A stretch of DNA of 64,000 nucleotides from Owenia fusiformis (taxonomy: Eukaryota > Annelida > Polychaeta > Sabellida > Oweniidae), in contig CAIIXF020000011.1 of NCBI GenBank assembly GCA_903813345.2, positions 13,251,754 to 13,315,753 on the forward strand. Reading direction: 5' to 3'. A model generated the notes under the pieces. That model made no database searches. It was not told where the DNA came from and saw nothing but the letters and a program-made list of their open reading frames with translations. Numbering within the stretch: the stretch's first letter is position 1; every line of letters begins with the position of its first letter. Positions 1 to 11,529 of the stretch are shown here, in pieces. A program made the position numbers and the translations under genes.

Positions 1-27
1 CCCATTATGGCTTTACTATATGAACTT

Positions 28-265
28 GGCCATAGGAAAACTGGTCTTATCACAAAAATTAAAATTGTGCTACAGAGCCAAAAATGTGCCCAAGATTAAG
101 AGGAAAATGTGCTAAATTAAAATCCGACTTTTTGGTCTATATATGCAAGGAAAAATCGTTAAGTCATAAGTCATGGCTCATTTGAAAGGTCTTTTTGTGC
201 TTTTTAAGATTAACAAAAAAACAAAATATTGAAAAATCTGTGATAAGACCCCTTTTCCCGTGGCC
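28..265. mobile_element. Small TIR element (MITE-like)
   Basis: GGCCATAGGAAAAC followed by GGTCTTATCACA near the left is mirrored by TGTGATAAGACC and CCCGTGGCC at 233-265. The imperfect terminal inverted repeats span about 30 bases and enclose AT-rich non-coding DNA. No clear target duplication. Confidence 0.4.
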
Positions 266-825
266 TGATGATTATTAGATATTGATTATTCCCTTGATAA
301 AAGGAGTACAGCCTTTATCACGGGATCATTTCATCTCATACTTTATATACCACCTATCCTATTTGTGATATGTTTCAACACTTATAGTGGACATTCACTC
401 AGAATCGGTACAAGCACGGAATGCGCATCGGCTCGCCTCTAGGACCATCTTATAAACACTTTGTTGGTGGTCTTCCGACGGCTACAGGAGGTACATCAGC
501 ACTCTTGCAAATGTTACTAAAGATGCTCAAAAAAACTTGTTGTGCATTGCTCCCTAAACTTCCAACCAAATAGCAATAGCAGGCCTTCACTTCACTTATC
601 TTCTTATTCATTAATCTTGGCGCAGAACTCAAAGTGTGTGCCTTTTAATCGATCCAAGGCGTATCTCCGAAATATCTGTCGAGTAGCATCGCCGGCTTTC
701 TGCGATCTTGCCTCATTTTAAGTCCTTCATTTCGTGTCTCTTGCCTCTTTTTGGATTTTATTGGGATCTTTTCATAATCATTCTTGGATTGAATGATTTT
801 ATTCATTTCTTCGGAATCCACAATA
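266..825. other. No gene recognised
   Basis: AT-rich DNA. A 60-codon minus-strand open frame (450-632) has no recognisable motif. Nothing else seen. Confidence 0.5.
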
Positions 826-1368
826 TTACCCTACGGATCCAAATACACGGTGGTGTACGCATCTAGGCGTATAGCCATATTCTTCGGCAAATAACTCTGT
901 CTTAACGTTGGAAGGTGTAAACCTAACCGATCTTTTTATCTCATTCCCAGAGTTAAATTTCAAAGTGTTTCCAAACGTTTTATTGAAACTTTCTTTGACA
1001 ATCTTTGACACTTTGACATCATTCACGGAAGTCATCCGAATAGGGTCAAAACCAGGTGGGTAGGTCATTTTGCTTGGCAATAACCGTGGTATCGTGACCT
1101 CTTCGTTTTCCATTCTCTTTTCTGCGTTTTGAGTTTGATTCATTAAGAAAGCATATAACAACATTTTCATTTCTAGGATTGTACACACGTGTCGCAAATG
1201 AATCTCTTCTATGTCACCACTTAAGTTTACCATGTAGCATGAAGACACAAGTCTTCGAGTAAATAAGATCATCGTCCTAATAGAGATTTTACATTTTGGC
1301 ATGCCATTGGTGAAGGGTTTGTAGAAAAAAACGGGTACCGGGTAGTAAATCCTCCATGCTGGGTTCAT
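826..1368 (-). CDS. Hypothetical open frame, 180 codons, unrecognised
   Basis: This is the longest uninterrupted frame in the window (MNPAWRIYYPVPVFF... to ...HHRVFGSVG). It contains no motif I know, no signal peptide or transmembrane segment, and no obvious splice continuity. Length is only modestly above what chance allows in AT-rich DNA of this size. It may be a fragment of a mobile element or a chance frame. Confidence 0.2.
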   Translation of the reverse strand: MNPAWRIYYPVPVFFYKPFTNGMPKCKISIRTMILFTRRLVSSCYMVNLSGDIEEIHLRHVCTILEMKMLLYAFLMNQTQNAEKRMENEEVTIPRLLPSKMTYPPGFDPIRMTSVNDVKVSKIVKESFNKTFGNTLKFNSGNEIKRSVRFTPSNVKTELFAEEYGYTPRCVHHRVFGSVG

Positions 1369-1370
1369 AC

Positions 1371-1400
1371 TTGGTACCCGGTCGAAAAAACCGGGTACCC
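1371..1400. repeat. GGTACCCGGT palindrome
   Basis: GGTACCCGGT and ACCGGGTACC face each other across six to seven bases, and a related CGGGTACCGGGT lies at 1332-1343. It directly abuts the 93-bp hairpin element. Confidence 0.6.
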
Positions 1401-1407
1401 AAAAAAC

Positions 1408-1500
1408 TAGCCTTGCCCAAGTCGGTATTTTTTACTTATCTGATCTTGTATTATTAATAGAAATCAAGATAAGTAAAAGAGACCGACTTGGGCAAGGCTA
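1408..1500. mobile_element. 93-bp hairpin MITE with perfect 9-bp target duplication
   Basis: The first 19 bases, TAGCCTTGCCCAAGTCGGT, are perfectly mirrored at the right end, and the pairing continues imperfectly towards the centre. CCAAAAAAC at 1399-1407 is repeated exactly at 1501-1509. A 9-bp duplication fits Mutator-like elements, but no transposase is present to confirm it. Confidence 0.8.
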
Positions 1501-1600
1501 CCAAAAAACGAAAAATACGAATATATAACATAATTATTAGATCATTAGAAAATGTGTAAGATTTGTTTTGAATTTACAAAAATGTATGTTCATTGGTTAT

Positions 1601-1625
1601 GGGGGGGGGGGGGGTGCGATCGCAC
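1601..1625. repeat. G14 run followed by GTGCGATCGCAC palindrome
   Basis: Fourteen Gs at 1601-1614 abut a perfect 12-base palindrome at 1614-1625. Similar C/G runs at transposon edges occur elsewhere in the window. Confidence 0.8.
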
Positions 1626-2104
1626 CATCATTGCACTTGGCTACGCTTATGACATTGTAAGACGATTTGAAAACCATGACAAATCAATCTTACTCTATTT
1701 TCAATAGTTCGTTTCAACATGGCCGAACTTTGGTTTTGTGAAATCTTCAATAAATATCGCAATTCTATTTCGTAAAGCTAGTCTGTCTTTTTAACTAATA
1801 GTTTATTTTGGAATAAATAGATCTTTTAAAAGTCAAGAAATACCCTGCCACCTTAAAGTGTGTCTTACTTCACGGTTGCATGCCACAGGAAACATGCAAA
1901 TGGTGAATGGGGAAATATTTGCCGTATCTCAACCCATCGTTTTGAACTTATTCTGAGATACATGTATCTTCGGTTCCAAGTAGACTGCATTAACAGTAGT
2001 TACTATATGTAGTAGAGAGAAGGATCGGAGTAGCATTCGGAGTACGCTAATAATTCCTGATGAAGTCCAAATATTGACATTCGTTAATATTGGCCTTTAT
2101 TTAT
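1626..2104. other. No gene recognised
   Basis: AT-rich unique-looking DNA; nothing supported. Confidence 0.5.
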
Positions 2105-2993
2105 GGCTGGCCATCTGGTCCAATGCATCGTCAGACTTTTAACGCCGTCAAATCTACTTTTAACGTCGTAAAACGATTTTATACGCCGTAAAGAATTACT
2201 TTTACGCCGTTAAAAACGATTTTGTACGCCGTAAAATTCATTTTGAACGGCGTCAAGAATAATTTTTAACGCCGTAAAAACGATTGTATACGCCGTAAAG
2301 AATTACTTTTTACGCCGGTTAAAAACGATTTTGTACGCCGTTAAAAACGATTTGTACGCCGTCAAAACCGATATTAAGCCGTTTAAAATTATTTTTTACG
2401 CCGTTTAAAATTACTTTTTACGCCGTCAAAACTGATTTTTTACGCCTTTCGAAATTGCGAACGTACAGAACATTGTTAATAATTTGCGAAAAAATATTTA
2501 AACAATGAAAACTCGAATTCCCGGGATAGTTGTTATATGATAGTTGTAGTCTTCCATACAACCAAATGCGTCTGGCAAATAAAAATTCCAATATAAATGA
2601 TAAATGTGACATGTAACATGTAACAAAAAATAGGGTTTTGGATTTATATCAATCAGTCGGTAAGTCCAACATACAGGTTCGTTTGATTCAATGAATACCA
2701 GGTTGAAACGCTGGTTTTCATTGGCTGCCAGCTATAATTTTTAACGGCGTAAAAATAAATTTTGACGCCGTACAAAATAATTTTTAACGGCGTAAAAATT
2801 GGTTTTGACGGCTTTTAACGGCGTAAAAAGTAATTCTTTACGGCGTATAAAATCTTTTTTGACGCCGTAAAAAATCAATTTTGACGGCGTACAAAATCGT
2901 TTTAAACGGCGTTAAAAGTAATTCTTTACGGCGTATAAAATCGTTTTTACGGCGTTAAAAGTATGACGATACATTGGTCCAGATGGCCAGTCA
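2105..2993. mobile_element. 889-bp TIR/foldback element made of ACGCCGT/ACGGCGT repeats
   Basis: GGCTGGCCATCTGG at the left end is mirrored by CCAGATGGCCAGTC at the right, and TIR similarity covers about 45 bases. TATTTAT (2098-2104 and 2994-3000) is a probable target duplication. Each half consists of about 20-25 bp units carrying ACGCCGT (left, about 14 copies) or ACGGCGT (right, about 11), so the two halves can pair along their length. The central 2440-2735 is not repetitive. A fragment of the same family lies at 9790-9945. Confidence 0.8.
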
Positions 2994-3084
2994 TATTTAT
3001 TTTATTAGTCAGCGCGTCACCAGTATTCATTTACGTTTTCTTAAACCCAACATACATGTACAGCAAAGGTGAAACACTTAACTT

Positions 3085-3335
3085 GCCCCATCGAGTCCAT
3101 TTTAGTTCTAACGTGCTCCACGATGTCCCATGGAAACTTTGCCCCATGGAAAACATTTACGTGTTCATTCTCGATGGGGCTTTGTGGGATTTTCCCAATG
3201 GGAATCCCATGGGACTCGATAGGGCTCCATGCGGCTAGGACCTTCGAAGTCCCATAGAGTTTAAAGAATCCTATAAAGTCCCCTAGAGTCTCACGGAATC
3301 CAATATTTAGTCCCATGGAGTTCCATGTGGTGGAC
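3085..3335. repeat. Degenerate palindromic array around CCCATGG
   Basis: Repeated TCCCATGGGACT, GTCCCATGGAG and CCCATAGAG blocks at about 12-24 base spacing. Many are self-complementary, so open frames occur on both strands here but are by-products. Confidence 0.65.
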
Positions 3336-3936
3336 CCCCGAAAAGGTAAATGGAAGGGCTATGATAGAAATTATATTATATTTTATAAGGAAAAATACAT
3401 GGCATATTTTAAGATATTTTTCCAATTTATACAATAGTTCTCACTGCCAAGAGCCTTACCAGGGTCCCCCTTAATTGTTCTGTGTAACACAAACTCACGG
3501 GAAAATATCGTGAAAAAATAACTGTTTGCAATCCCCCGAAAAGACCAGTGGAACCCTGGGAGAATGATGAGCGAAAATTATCTGACTTCGCCAAAAGTGT
3601 CCATCGGATATCAGTGAAAATCTCCAGCATAGAGTACTTTTTCCGATGGCCAATCCGATAACTAATAATCGTGATATCAAAGAACACAATTCATTTAAAA
3701 CAAAAATAGCAGCAATTTTTCATTAAAAGCGGCCATACTGGAATATTTTCTCTCAAAAGTTATATGCCTGAAATTATGGAATCTCCCCATAAAATGTGAA
3801 CCAAATCCGCATTGGAGTGATCTTATACATCTACATTTTCTTCTCCAGCAGCGGTCCCATGCCCATAAGACATTTAATTGGCTATAAAATCGGAATTGAC
3901 TCCAACAAACAGTTTTTGTGTTATATATATTATATA
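3336..3936. other. No gene recognised
   Basis: AT-rich DNA with short open frames lacking motifs. Nothing supported. Confidence 0.5.
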
Positions 3937-3938
3937 TA

Positions 3939-5047
3939 CAGGGTGGTCCAAAAAATATTGGAACATTTGTTAATTGAACACAAAATCTTTATTTTTTGAA
4001 TTTTTCTCTAAAATGCACCAAAACTTTACTGAGAAGAGTTCAATCACTTTTCTATCTGATGTAAAGCTTATAGTTGCATACAACAAAGTTTATGCATTAA
4101 ACTAGTCAATGTTTGATATGATCCCTCTTTTCCTGAATTACAAGTTGAAGCTGGGGCTCAGATTTGTAAATATTCAATTTGTTTGCTGTTCGTTTGTTTT
4201 GTCCAAGCAATCTTGACTAAAAAATCCAGTTTGATCAACCTTCCTATTTGTTTGCCTTGGAAGATCAAATCTAGTAAAATATTCAACATTTTTTACCCAA
4301 ATTGATAGGTATCAAGCATATTATGATGGCTATTGTTGGATATATTACTGATTGAATATTTTCCAGAAAGAGGTCAGAGCAGTCTGATTTGACTGGTAAA
4401 TGAAGCCGGCCCTCCCCTTTATTGTTCTGATATGAATAATATTCATTGGATATATTAATACAGTATGTATGTCAGTATCTTGGAGGAGTCTCCAATAACA
4501 CAGATGATAATTATATGTGCTTAGCGTAGGTTTTTAATAAAGCTTTGTGAATAACTGGTCAGTTTTGCCTTTACTAAAAAGTGGGAACAATGCTTTTGTC
4601 ACTTGAGCTGTGAGGGTTATGCAATTGCTCACCTCTGACATGTTCCTTCTTTCATCCTCTTACATGAAAATGATCAATTTTGGTATTGTTTAATTTGGTA
4701 TTAACTCAATATTTTTCTGGTAAACCCCAGATGTAAATACCTCTTGTCAACTGAATATGATTTTATAATATGTTTATAGTAATCAACATGTTCATTAAAG
4801 CTTTGAAATAAAGAATACAATTGAAAAAGTAGCGGCGAAATAGACACGTGTATATTTAAGAAAAGGGGGTCCTATCTATCCAACATTGACTGGTTTAATG
4901 CATCAACTTTGTGGTTTTCACCTATAAACTTCACATCAGATAAATAAGTGACTGAACTATGATCAGTGAAAGTTTGGTGCATTTTAGAAGAAAAATAAAG
5001 GTTTTGCGTTCAATTAACAAATGTTCCAATTTTTTTGGACCACCCTG
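3939..5047. mobile_element. Tc1/mariner-like non-autonomous element with about 190-bp TIRs
   Basis: CAGGGTGGTCCAAAAAA at the left and its complement at the right, flanked by TA at 3937-3938 and 5048-5049. The inverted similarity continues through GGAACATTTGTTAATTGAAC and about 190 bases inward at each end. No transposase frame lies in the 700-base interior. The TA target and CAGGG start fit Tc1/mariner. Confidence 0.85.
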
Positions 5048-5401
5048 TATATATCTTTTATTGACTCAATAACCATGTCATATAAATGACATATCAGTCA
5101 CTACACTGTACAAAAACTACAAACTACAACTTCATATCACAAAAAAACTAACTAGATTTATTTAGTTTCCTAGGCAGTATTTCATTAACACAATTAAACA
5201 TGTGATAACAATAATTCAAATTAAGGGCAGCAAATGGGGTACAGACAGTCAGAAATTATTATTTAAACTATATTATTTTTATACTAACTTTGAATAAATG
5301 TAATTCTATATTGTACTTTAAATTCACAGACAAGAATATAAGCCACATTACTGATATTATCGCTAAAATGTATTATCAAGTAATGATGTATACCAAATAT
5401 A

Positions 5402-6304
5402 GGGTGTTAAAAAAAACGCAACCCAAAGAAATCGCAATATCTTGGAAAATACTAATCCAATTATATTTTCAGGAAAGAAAGAAGAGACTGTGTATGTATA
5501 GCCCCTGTTGTTAGTTAGTTGTAAAACATGATATCTTGGACACTTTCTCAAAAGACAGTTGTACTAGCAAAATATGAAAAACGTGAATGGAAAATCACTA
5601 TATCTTGGAAAATATTAATTCAATTATGTTCATTTTTTCAGGAAAAGAAAGAAGAGACTGTGTATGTATAGCTCTTGTTGTCAGTAAGTTATAAAACATG
5701 ATGCCTTGGACACCTGCTCAAATGACAGTTGTACTAGGAAAATATGAAAACGCAGTCAGAGGTGACTGCCACAGCAATAAAACCAAATAACTTTCTAACC
5801 ATGGTGTTTTGGCACTTCAGATTTGGCACAAATTATCCTCATTCAATGTGTAGTGAATTTGTCGAGTTTCATCAAAATCACTCCAGGGACTTTATAGTCA
5901 TGGTCAAAATGGCTTCTTAAGTCGCCCTGAATCAGGGCGTTTGACTGCGATTTGAAAGCATTTCAAACATAACTGTAAAGTCCCTGAAGTGATTTTGATT
6001 TCACTCTACAGATTTACCATACAATGAATGAAGTTGATTTATGTCAAATTTGAAGAGCCAAAACACTATGGTTAGGAAGTTATTTAATTTTTTCGCGGTT
6101 GCTGTCACCCCTGACTGCGTTTTTCGTATTTTCCTCGTACAACTGTCTTTTGAGCAGGTGTCCAAGGCATCATGTTTTACAACTAACCATTTACAGGAGC
6201 TGTTCATACACAGTCTCTTCATTATTTCCTGAAAATATGAACATAATTGAACCAGTATTTTTCAAGATATAGCGATTTCTTTGGGTTGCGTTTTTTGAAC
6301 ACCC
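5402..6304. mobile_element. 903-bp foldback element with internal duplication, TA target
   Basis: GGGTGTTAAAAAAAACGCAA at the left matches the complement of the right end, with TA outside both ends. The left arm carries two direct copies of a roughly 175-base block (5425-5585 and 5590-5750, each with GAAGAGACTGTGTATG), the right arm one. Pairing between arms runs almost to the centre near 5900-5968. No protein encoded. Confidence 0.8.
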
Positions 6305-7379
6305 TAAAGAATCACTTGAACAATGATGATAGTTGGGGTGGACCTTGGTGTATACAGCCATTAATACAAAAATCAGTCTTATTCAGATTCTTATACATGT
6401 AAAGTAATCTTAGTAATAGAGTATAATATACATGTATACACCATACATTACCAACTCAGTGCACTTGAACGTATCCCTGGGCCTCAGTCTCACATGGTCC
6501 TTTAAAGAGGATTAGCATTATAATTTTGATGCCACAGATTGCATAAGCATTTAATCACAGAACATGCAAAAAAGTGCAAAGGTATGCATCAGTATTTTAT
6601 GAATTTCAATTTTTGGCATAAAATTCCGATTAACTTTGCCCTGACGACTTTCTTTGCACAAAGCCATCTTTAGAGACGGGTTTGTGTAAATAAAGTAACT
6701 CTGCCCATCTACCCATAACCATCTTGAAATAGGCAAAACCTTGCAAAAAGTTTTATCGAAAAAATCGAGCATACATTGTTTCACATGATCTCCAAAAACT
6801 TCTTTATTGTGCTCAACGGATCACAAACAATTTATTCACAAAATATGACAAAATAACATAGAGAAATTAATAAAAGTCTTTTTATTCTTAGTTTTCAACT
6901 CTAGGCCTACGCATAGTGGCGTTTTGGCGCAGGCCTAAGCTTACATTGTTCCTACACCACTGGCAGGGCCGTAGGCAGGAGCGGAGGGAGCGGCCAAAGC
7001 GCGTAACCAGGCATAGGCAAAGGTACGCAGTTGCGTATCCTAAACGATGGAGCTCTGAGATATATTGTTGTTGAAAATAAAAAAGTAAAGCAAAATATTT
7101 TGTTTCATGAACTTTCTTGAACTACTTCTCTTCAAGACTCCAGACAAGTAACGTTTTTACATTCTGGTTACATTTTTGTGTAAACCAACTGTGTCCCGTA
7201 CCATGATATCTCCACTGCCCTGCGATTCTGCGACTGTTGTTAGTTCTACCCGTCTGCAAGTGGACGCAGCTTCAGTTCTATGAGGCGTCTCAAGACCTAT
7301 TTCAGGTCAACTATCGGACAAACTAGATTAAGTTCATCATCTATAGGGGTGGCAAAATGACAACTTCGGAAACATGTAA
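6305..7379. other. No gene; includes a segment duplicated at 9.95 kb
   Basis: 6773-6892 reappears with few changes at 9948-10070. An AGGCCTACGC...GCGCAGGCCTA inverted pair lies near 6903-6938. Otherwise nothing supported. Confidence 0.6.
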
Positions 7380-7991
7380 GGGAACATGGGGCAAAACGGC
7401 CCTAAAAATGTAATTTTAAGTTGTTCTGTACGGGGTATTTTCTTATCTGTCAATCATCGCGCACAATGATGTTCCACTTTATTAATGGTTTGTGGTTTAC
7501 ATTTTCCGAGTGTTTTATACTTGTCTAGGACTATCTTCTGTGATTTTCAATGGTCAAAAATATGGGCAAAACGGCCCACCCTCTGCTACATTGGTTTTAA
7601 AACCAAAATGAATCAATCGCAAGACTCGTCCACACACATCTTATCTCAGACGTTCAAACCTTTGACAGATAAAGTATTTTTAACCCCTAACATAATTCTA
7701 GTCATTCGATATGTGTCGGAAGGAAATAAGGTACAAGTCAAATGTTAAAATCCACAAAAAAAGTATAACTTCAAATCCAAACTACTAGAATCCTAAGCAG
7801 TTTTTTTAAATATAAAAGTAGTAGTAAAAAGCCAGCTGATTTATTCTCCATCAAATGGTACCAAGATCATTTTGTAACTGTCATGTATGACTGAGCAATC
7901 TTGACCACTATGAGAGGTGGTAAAATTAGCACTGTGCCAAGTTACCTTCCTGTGTGGCAATTGATGTGTAATTGGCTTAATATTCTTTTTT

Positions 7992-8925
7992 GGGTTTTCG
8001 GAAAAGACCGACCCCACCGACCACCGACCGGTCGGTGTTTTCCACTGGTAGCCTCAAAACAGGGTTTGAAGAAAATGTGTAAAAGACCGACCATATCATG
8101 TAAAAGACCGAACATATTTGTAGCCTTAGAATATTAATAATTTGATTTTGAATGTCAATCGTTGGACTAGGCAACGTTTTTTACCGATTTTGTACCTTGC
8201 AACGAATGGCAAGCAAACAAATTGGTCATGACCGTCTCCTCTCGATTAATTGCCCTGCCTTAGGTCCTAACCTATCATTAACCAACCTATCGTTTCTACG
8301 GGAATCTATCCTAATTTTTTACTGAAATTTAACAATTTCGAAACAAAAATGATTTGTTATCGTCATAGCCTACTGAATACTGAACACGATATAATGTTAC
8401 ATGCGTTCTCTTATCGGGATTAAAAGTGACTTACCATTTCAGTACACCATTAGAAAGCTTTTTTTTGTCATATCAAATGTAGTTTTTACCAGTTGACGTT
8501 TAACAACTGAGAAATCAAACATAACGTTACGACGTCAATATCGACGATGTTTGTGTGTTTTTGTTATTTGCGTTTCATATGAATGAAGAATGAACTTAAT
8601 GCAATGTTACGTGCGTTTTTTCCAAAGTGACTAACCAGGATGAAATTGGTCTTCTAACAACTGAAACATCACTTAAAAATATGACATTACACACCACGAC
8701 GATGTAACGTTTTCATCGTGATTTGAAATGATAATTATACGTTTTTAAATCACGACCTAGTAAAGGTACTATAGTCATTGGATTCCCAGTTTTAGTTTTA
8801 CTTCTAATTTTGCATTTTTTCATCTTTATGTAGCCTAAAAGACCGTCAGCCGACCACATGTACCCAACTGTGGAGAGTGACTGCTCGGTGGTCGGTGGTC
8901 GGCGGTCGGTGTTTTACGAAAACCC
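7992..8925. mobile_element. 934-bp TIR element with perfect 9-bp target duplication, nested
   Basis: GGGTTTTCGGAAAAGACCGA at the left and the complementary TCGGTGTTTTACGAAAACCC at the right. TTCTTTTTT at 7983-7991 is repeated exactly at 8926-8934. Subterminal CCGACCACCGACC repeats occur in both arms. No coding capacity. The duplication length fits a Mutator-like or related family. Confidence 0.85.
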
Positions 8926-9041
8926 TTCTTTTTTCTGTTACATTAAGTTAGATGTCAGACTTTCCATATTGAACTGAACTTGGGACTGAGTAACTCTCAT
9001 ATGAAAAAAGGTTTGGCAAAAAGCTGAACTTATTCTAAAAT

Positions 9042-9525
9042 AGGCCTGCAAAATGGTTCAAGAACAATTGGTTTTCAAAATAAATTTTACAATAAATTTA
9101 ATTTTTTAGCAGTAAAAACCAACAAAAAAATTCTAAAAAGCAAGTCCCATGTACTGTTTATGGAACCCCTATTCTTTCTATTGAAATGGATTCTAGCAAT
9201 ACTGTCCCACATGAATCTACTTGTTTAAACTCAATAAGCTTGAGTTCTTCTGGAAAAATGAGGATTTCAGCAAGGGTTGACTTTACATAGGAATATAATT
9301 AACTTCAAAGCTGCATATCATCAAGTAGAAGTTTCATTGCTGTTCAAGAGGCTCTTTGATTCCAATTTCTGGAGAGGGAGGTACCAACTAAAGTTATGCA
9401 AAATTATGCAAAAGTGTGAAGAACATAAAAAAGTATTAATTTGAACATTAATAATGTTTTTAACACAAAAAACATTCACTGTGTCAATCCTACTTGAATG
9501 CTAACTTGGCACAGTGCTGATTTTA
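9042..9525. repeat. Direct repeat copy 1 (second copy at 10083-10560)
   Basis: About 480 bases, from AATAGGCCTGCAAAATGGTT to TGCTGATTTTACCAC, recur 1.04 kb downstream with few differences. The second copy continues into the right end of the 7.4-10.9 kb element, while the first is cut off. Confidence 0.85.
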
Positions 9526-9544
9526 CCACATATGAATAGAATAG

Positions 9545-9780
9545 AATCACAATATGCGAAATCGATGAAGTTGTCACGGATTTTAAGTGCAATTGGATGA
9601 AAAATGTTTGAATTTTCCCAAATAATACTACCCCTAGGGTGGGCCCAGAAAATAATTGGGCCCAAAAATATTTGTGGGCAAAAAAATAATAGGCCCGAAA
9701 AAGTGGGCCTTTTTGTCATTACTGGGCCTTACCTACTTACTGGCCCTGTGTTTAATTTCAGGCCAAATCTTGAAAAAGAT
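9545..9780. repeat. GGGCC-rich repeat, copy 1 (copies at 10968-11280 and, inverted, 23145-23300)
   Basis: Blocks such as GGGCCCAGAAAATAATTGGG and AAGTGGGCCTTTTTGTCATT recur near-identically at 10968-11205. A diverged inverted relative lies at 23145-23300. It looks like a short-period GGGCC(n)AAA repeat family typical of a transposon edge. Confidence 0.8.
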
Positions 9781-9789
9781 ACCAGATTG

Positions 9790-9945
9790 TAACGCTGGTT
9801 TTCATTGGCTGCCAGCTATAATTTTCAACGGCGTAAAAATCAATTTTGACGCCGTACAAAATCGTTTTTAACGGCGTAAAAAGTAATTCTTTACGGCGTA
9901 TAAAATCGTTTTTACGGCGTTAAAAAATAATTTTTAACGCCGTTA
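9790..9945. repeat. Fragment of the ACGGCGT-repeat element
   Basis: AACGCTGGTTTTCATTGGCT and the following ACGGCGTAAAA units match 2710-2960 of the 889-bp element. Only the right-hand part is present, without its terminal repeat. Confidence 0.8.
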
Positions 9946-10082
9946 TTGTTTCACATGATCTCCAAAAACTTCTTTATTGTACTCAACGTATCACAAACAA
10001 TTTATTCACAAAATATGACAAAATAACATAGAGAAATTAATAAAAATCTTTTTATTCTTAGTTTTCAACTCTAATTGGCCTA

Positions 10083-10560
10083 ATAATAGGCCTGCAAAAT
10101 GGTTCAAGAACAATTGGTTTTCAAAATAAATTTTACAATAAATTTAATTTTTTAGCAGTAAGAACCAACAAAAAAATTCTAAAAAGCAAGTCCCATGTAC
10201 TGTTTATGGAACCCCTATTCTTTCTATTGAAATGGATTCTAGCAATACTGTCCCACATGAATCTACTTGTTTAAACTCAATAAACTTGAGTTCTTCTGGG
10301 AAAATGAGGATTTCAGCAAGGGTTGTTGACTTTACATAGGAATATAATTAACTTCAAAGCTGCATATCATCAAGTAGAAGTTTCATTGCTGTTCAAGAGG
10401 CTCTTTGATTCCAATTTCTGGAGAGGGAGGTACCAACTAAAGTTATGTAAAATTATGTGTGAAGAACATAAAAAAGTATTAATTTGAACATTAATAATGT
10501 TTTTAACACAAAAAACATTCACTGTGTCAATCCTACTTGAATGCTAACTTGGCACAGTGC
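10083..10560. repeat. Direct repeat copy 2 of 9042-9525
   Basis: Near-identical to 9042-9525. It is continuous with the right arm of the 7.4-10.9 kb element, so this is likely the original arrangement. Confidence 0.85.
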
Positions 10561-10967
10561 TGATTTTACCACCTTTCATAAAAGTCATGATTGCTCAATC
10601 ATCCATGACAGTTACATAATGATCTAGGTACCATTGGATGGAGGACAAACGGGGCCTTTAACTGCTACCTTCGTATTTTTAAATAATTGCTCAGAATTCT
10701 AGTATCATAGCTTTGAAGTGAAAAGTAGAATTATCTCTTACGTAAAGCGAGACGACGCTGCTTGGTTAAAAATGGGCGGTCGAGAACTGTGGCAGGATTT
10801 CAAAATATGATTTTGTGACTTTAGAGGAACCAACTTTTTATCGTTCAAAAGATATTTCGATGGGCAACTTTGCACCACAGGGCCGTTTTGCCCCATGTTC
10901 CCCACCATTGACCTACCAATCTATCCCCTTACAATCTCAAATATGATACAGTAACTCCCAAAAGAAT

Positions 10968-11294
10968 CACAATATGCGAAATCGATGAAGTTATCACGGA
11001 TTTTAAGTGCAATTGGATGAAAAATGTTTGAATTTTCCCAAATAATACTACCCCTAGGGTGGGCCCAGAAAATAATTGGGCCCAAAAATATTTTTGGGCA
11101 AAAAATAATAGGCCCGAAACAGGAAAAAGTGGGCCTTTTTGTCATTACTGGGCCTTACCTACTTACTGGCCCTATGTTTAATTTCAGGCCAAATCTTGAA
11201 AAAGTGGGCCTTAAATTTCAAAATTTGGGCCCACTTTTGGATTTAAGGGGCCCCAAATTTTTTCTCTGACCTAAAATTTGCCCCCCCCCCCCCC
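10968..11294. repeat. GGGCC-rich repeat copy 2 ending in a C14 run
   Basis: Matches 9545-9780 and extends further through GGGCCCACTTTTGG to a run of 14 Cs at 11281-11294. Confidence 0.8.
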
Positions 11295-11500
11295 TTATTG
11301 GTTCCCAGATCCGCCTCTGAGCTCCCCCTTGGCAAAATCAAAGGAAAATATCTGACTAGGCCATGAGTTGCTGTGGATTATCATGCATGAATGCTTCCTG
11401 GCATATTTTCAATTTACTATTGGCTAAAGACTCATTAAATTCCAATGGTTTCGAATTTCAGTGCATGCCCCTCAGCCCAAATTCCCGGGATTTTAAATCA

Positions 11501-11529
11501 TGTGACGTCGTTTGTAGCTCCATGGCAAC
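11501..11529 (+). promoter_or_regulatory. CRE-like plus X-box-like half site: candidate tubby promoter
   Basis: GTGACGTCG at 11502-11510 contains a TGACGTC CRE core. AGCTCCATGGCAAC at 11516-11529 has a perfect right half (GGCAAC) of the RFX X-box consensus GTNRCC-N0-3-RGYAAC but a poor left half. RFX X-boxes mark promoters of ciliary genes, which would fit a tubby gene. A strong splice donor follows at 11790. This is inference from motif clustering. Confidence 0.3.

Larger units (their letters stand above)
7380..10905. mobile_element. Large non-autonomous DNA element with GGGGCAAAACGGCC ends, heavily rearranged
   Basis: GGGAACATGGGGCAAAACGG at 7380 is mirrored at 10880-10904. A second inverted pair, 7830-7950 against 10545-10690 (around CTTGGCACAGTGCT and TGACAGTTAC), supports one element about 3.5 kb long. 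Inside it sit a 934-bp insertion (7992-8925), duplicated segments and an ACGGCGT-repeat fragment. No transposase frame, and no clear target duplication. Confidence 0.6.

Noticed and set aside
2963-3316. Overlapping 91-codon frames on both strands
   Set aside because: They result from the CCCATGG palindrome array, which reads open on both strands.
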